This document shows, piece after piece, positions 38,538 through 42,785 of a DNA stretch of 42,785 nt. Position numbers and translations under genes: made by a program. This DNA is from Chara braunii (lineage: Eukaryota > Streptophyta > Charophyceae > Charales > Characeae): assembly GCA_003427395.1 (NCBI GenBank), contig BFEA01000409.1:1298183-1340967 (forward strand), in the 5' to 3' direction. A model generated the notes under the pieces. That model had not been told where the DNA came from, did not search any database, and saw nothing but the letters and a program-made list of their open reading frames with translations. The first letter of the stretch is position 1. Each line of letters opens with the position of its first letter.

Positions 38538-40163
38538 TGAGTACGTGCGTAGCTTTGAGGCTCTTTTGGTTCCTTTTGAGTTAGGATATCCTATCTCTAT
38601 ACCTAATAAGACTTAAGACTATCTCTTTGTCTGACGATCACTATGACTCTCACGTGTGTGGAATTATCCTGATGATTTTTGTGTAAGAGGTGTACATGAT
38701 GCACCTCGTGCGTTTTTGTGAATGTGCAATGTGTAAATTGTCTACTCTTTGATATACTCGCGCAGATTGCCTACAGACAGACAATAGGCTCGGGTATAAG
38801 AAAGAGGAGCGCAGTTCGTTTGGGGAAAAAGTGTGAAAAGTCTCAAGGGATTTATGAGTCTTCTGAAGACTCAAATGCTCGTCCATGCCGAATGTTATTT
38901 GTTGAGTTGAGACGCGGACCCACAAGTTGGCCTCTCAGTAATGAGTGTTTATGGATGACTCTCCTCCATGTGGGAGGTGGTTGTAAGAATTTATGATTGA
39001 TTACCCTTCATGTGGGAGGTGGTGGTGAAATTTTTTAAGTAAGTCCCCTTCGAAAGTGGAAGGTGGTTAAATGATTGAAAATGGCATGGAGAGCAGGTTG
39101 GAATGATAAAGTCTGACGAGAAAGACCAAGAGAAATTATTATTTTGGAGGAATTTTGGAAGATCGCAAATTGGTGAAAGTTGAGAGATGTCTATAAGATG
39201 TGTGGTCTGCCTTGCTCTGATCAAGTGGGAGGCCACGGCCCTGTGAATCTGGCGGTGATTTTTTTGGGGATTTTGAGAGGGCGCCGTGCCTTTGAGTGAG
39301 TCAGACCTCTTCGTAGTCCCGCAGTAGGCCTGAGGTTATTGCGACACACCGACCAGTCACTATGATGCTAATCTTAAGACACATAAGTGAGACCTAGCTA
39401 GGGGTTAATTTAGCATCACTAGGGCACAACCCCTGGTGTAGGCTGCTGACCGGCGCAACCTGGCAGCGGGCCCACGTCTCACCAAAGGGTAAGGCTTGAG
39501 GGGTGTGGCCGCCTTAGAGAGTCTTATTCCCGCGGGATGTCGGAGGAATAGGAGTCGAGTCGTAATTTTTTGTGAGTCCTGATAGTATGATTTATCAGGA
39601 GAATCGCCCATCATTGCGCAACCAACGAGGGTACCGTCGCTAAAATAACAACGCGACGGACCGTAGATCTAGCTCGATCAACCAGGCTATGGTGGGTCAA
39701 GATGGAGACCTGACTCTACTGTACTAGACTGCAGGAGAGATTTGTGATAAAAGTTATATATATTTTTGTGAATGTTGTGTGACAAAGGCGAGAGAGCCTT
39801 ATAAAGGTCTCGGTTAGGGCCCGCGTCCTAAGTTATGACCCTGCCTGCAGGACGATGACTAAACAGGACACCCAACGATGAACCGGCAGATGTCTAGGAC
39901 GAAGGGAGAGGGTTACCAACAACAACTCAACATGGACTTTACGTTGTAGTACTGATCTAGTACACCTGCGTTGGCAGGAGACCGAGGTTAAAGCCCTTGC
40001 AACAGCGGGACATATTGGGTACTGTCAAGTAAACACTCAAACGGAGTCAGTCGCCCAATCGGATTGGTTCTTTTCTCGTCAGCATTTAGAGTTGTGGTTG
40101 AATTGATAGTTTTTTTTCATTATCCGACGCGATGGGGACGTCGCTTAATAAGGTCCGGTAAGC
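38538..40163. other. Unassigned non-coding DNA with scattered foldbacks
   Basis: CATGTGGGAGGTGG-type short repeats occur near 38967, 39009 and, weaker, 39056. Inverted repeats lie at 39363-39418 (TGATGCTAA...TTAGCATCA) and 39577-39600 (TCCTGATA/TATCAGGA). No frame with a known domain is present. Confidence 0.5.
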
Positions 40164-42691
40164 TGTCGGCGCGAATACCCTTACAAGGGTATCCGCCCTG
40201 GTTTTTGCAAGTGACAGAAGGTAAGGTTTGTTCAAAATCTGAGTATACCATGCGGAGTTGCGGTCGTGTTTTGTTCGCGTTGACTGAATGGTTGACGGGG
40301 AGCAAAGTGTGTGTGGGTACGCAGTTTTGAGGCGCGCGTGATGATTTTTTTTTATGCTATGGGGTCGGCACTTTCGTCGGCAAAAATTTTGGCTTTGATT
40401 AAAACTAGGAAAGGTAGTTCATTATGTTAAAGTGACCATGGTACGTCCGCATTCATACGACATGCGTCATCGAAAGTGGTGTTACTTTGAGCAGTGATTG
40501 GGGTGTGCGAGAGAAAATAAAACGCAAGCGGTGACCTCCGCGTGGTAGATGCGGGAGGTTGACAGTCGTGGACAAAGCCAGGCCTTATGGGCGGCAGTTG
40601 CTGAGGTCGCATAGTGTGCAACACACTAAGGTGACGGGGTATTACCAGTGTTTGGACTCATCAGAGAGGTCCGAGGGAGGAAGTGCGAACAAGATTTAGT
40701 AGGAGCGAGAGCCGGGGTTTTTTCGGCAAGGCGGCGATAAAAGGGCCGGTCGCGGCAGGCTATGAGAGCCTTGGGCCGCGACCGCGGCATGAAGAGGTAA
40801 TGCACGTGGTGAGCCAAGCAATGTCTGCCCTTGAGGCAGCGGAACACGACATCACAAAGTCATGGGTTTGGGGACTAAGCCAAGCGGTGCCCTTGGCACA
40901 CCCTTGCGGGCATGGGCGGGACTGCAATTACTCTTCATATAACGGAACTGGGCCTGCTGTAACCAGGCTGGGGCTTAGCCCTATAGGTTACATCACTAGA
41001 CTGTTACTAGGTGGAACCCGGGATCGAGGCCAGCAGCAAGCCGTGGAAGGAGCGGAGGAGCACAACTTGGAGGAAACTGAGGGGTTGAGGGTCCCGCCGG
41101 ACTATCCCCCTTAGTTTTGCTGGGGGGATCCGATCACAGGCCCGAGGGGTAGGACCAAGTACCAACGGTCCTCCTCCCCCATCCGTTTTTTTCTTTAGTA
41201 TTTTTTTATCCCTGAGGTTTCAAATCCTTATTTTTTTTTTTTTTTTTGGGATGAGGCCCGGTACCGATGCCGGGACCCGCAGTGAAGCCCGGCAACCTAG
41301 TTCGGTGGATACACCCACGAACCGCTGGGATACCACTACCGTGAAACAGTCCTTTGGGACATCCGTTAAAATTGAAGCGATATAGAGAAGACAGGCGTGG
41401 CCACTGTGCAAAGTTCCCCACTAGTGAATCTGGTATAGATTCAGGGGAGGTGCGTTCAGTTTGGGTTGTTCCAAGCTTGTGGTCGACCAGCCAAACAAAA
41501 GGTAGAAGTTAGCACGGCCTGCAGGGGGAGCATGCCTGTTGGGGGCAGTAGTAGGGGAGTTACGGCTGAGCACAACAGACGGGAGGGATCCTGGTGGAAG
41601 CTGCAGCATACTAGCCTTTACCAACAAGCCCAGTCCCGTTGGCACACTCATGGGCTGTTGGGGTGTAAATCAAAGCTCGATCTGAAGAAAGAGTCCACGA
41701 AGGTGTTGCCACACCAAGTCCAACATTTTTTAGTTAGGATTATTATTATTATTTATCAGCCCCATTTCTCTTTTTAAGAGCTACACTATAGTTCCTTGGG
41801 CTGGATGGATTTAGTTCCCAGATTTGGGCAGATTCATTCGAACTGGGGCATGAAGAAATAAAAAGAAAAATAGTAGTGTCCTTGAGTACGGCACAGGTGA
41901 GTTGGGCAGACATACCATACTGGGCTATATAAGACAGAGAGGTCCGGGGATCAGGATTTACTTCCAGTAGGATGCTCGAGACTGCAGGACCGTGCGGTAC
42001 CATCTGGGTGTACTCTGGCTGGCGGGAGAAGGCTCGTGGAGTAATGAGGAAGAAAAAGGGAAAGGGAAGGACACGGCGCCGAAGGAAAGCAGACATGGAG
42101 GGAGAAAGGGAAAACTAGTCTGATTTGTCATTCCTTGATGGATCTTGGCAGAATAAACTGCTAACTTGGGATCTTGAGGGTGGGCGAACCCGAATCTGTA
42201 GTCAAATGGGAAGGAAGGTTAGGAGGAGATGTGTTAAAAGAAGAAAACTAGTGCGCGGAGCTGACGTGAGACTGAATATGGCGGGAAAAAGAATGACTAT
42301 CTCGTCCGTTTCTTAACAGAAACGGGCGAGTGAAGGTGCTTTTCGAGGGTTTTGATATGCTGCGAACGGAATGGCGGAGTCGGATCCTTCAATCGGGCAG
42401 TGGATTGGCTGGTACCACCACATTGGGCTGCGCTTTTTCCGTTTCAAACAAGTGGCAATGAATCTTCACAAGTTTAGAGGAAGATACATTTTTATTATGT
42501 TGGTATGCTTCCTGTTCCGACGATACTCATATGTCATGGTGGAGCCACCATGCTCCTCATGGTCATGTTCATCGGCGCAATCCAGCCTGCTTGCTCCCAT
42601 TGTGACTACGGCCTTTGTGGGCGGCTTTGGTGGTCGTGGCCCTCGACATGTTGCAGGTGGTCCCCATCTGGCGGTGGTAGTTGGATGACCG

Positions 42692-42779
<88 letters not shown>
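40164..42779 (+). mobile_element. Interspersed repeat X, copy 4 (X4), ending in (GA)n
   Basis: It begins TGTCGGCGCGAATACCC with the terminal palindrome (40168-40197) and follows X3 base for base with few differences. It lacks about 26 bp present in X3 just before the GA tract and ends in a GA run (about 42693-42779). The window ends six bases later, so whether the GA tract is the true end of the element is unknown. Confidence 0.82.
42693..42779. repeat. (GA)n microsatellite at the end of X4
   Basis: An uninterrupted GA run, then a G run to the window end. It corresponds to 30036-30110 in X3. Confidence 0.97.

Positions 42780-42785
<6 letters not shown>

Overview
This looks like a repeat-rich piece of a large eukaryotic nuclear genome, most plausibly from the green lineage (land plant or streptophyte alga; the species cannot be fixed from this sequence). 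The reasons are a long Ty3/Gypsy LTR retrotransposon with a plant-style tRNA-Met-like primer site, LINE and SINE-like debris, many poly(A)/poly(T) and microsatellite tracts, nested repeats and no compact gene arrangement. I find no intact cellular gene that I can name. It is also a draft assembly: two runs of N adjoin (GA)n tracts, single Ns are scattered from about 30.9 to 35.7 kb, and a sequencing-library adapter junction sits at 14,014-14,051.

Layout. 1-5 kb: AT-rich non-coding DNA with an old minus-strand copy of an interspersed repeat that I call X (X1), a tandem duplication, and an old copy of a second repeat (D). 5-8 kb: minus-strand reading frames with protein-like composition but broken frames (unrecognised gene or pseudogene), a strong inverted repeat at 6.1-6.2 kb and a 27-bp minisatellite. 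8.9-15 kb: LINE ORF2 fragments with a reverse-transcriptase zinc-binding domain, many short tandem and dispersed repeats, two tRNA-like (SINE-type) stretches and the adapter artefact. 14.9-27.5 kb: repeat X2 interrupted by a Ty3/Gypsy element of nearly 12 kb. The element has a 5' LTR, a primer site, an intact gag ORF and a pol gene (protease, reverse transcriptase, RNase H, a PHD-type zinc finger, integrase) broken mainly by stop codons. After pol come two extra ORFs of unknown function and a cut 3' LTR. 27.5-30.1 and 40.2-42.8 kb: two closely similar 2.6-kb X copies (X3, X4), both ending in (GA)n.

30.9-40.1 kb: non-coding DNA dense in foldbacks. Its centre, about 33.17-34.80 kb, is a striking array of 24 hairpins, mostly about 60 bp apart. 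All or nearly all have the same 7-nt loop (ATAAGTT), but their stems differ. The hairpins occur in a fixed order (A-B-C-D-E-F) repeated three times, and most non-Watson-Crick stem positions read as G-U rather than A-C on the plus strand. That pattern suggests selection on, or an origin from, a plus-strand RNA structure.

The two most interesting items are this constant-loop hairpin array and the C4HC3 PHD finger lying in frame between RNase H and integrase of the retrotransposon, which also carries post-pol ORFs that begin with an ATGA overlap.
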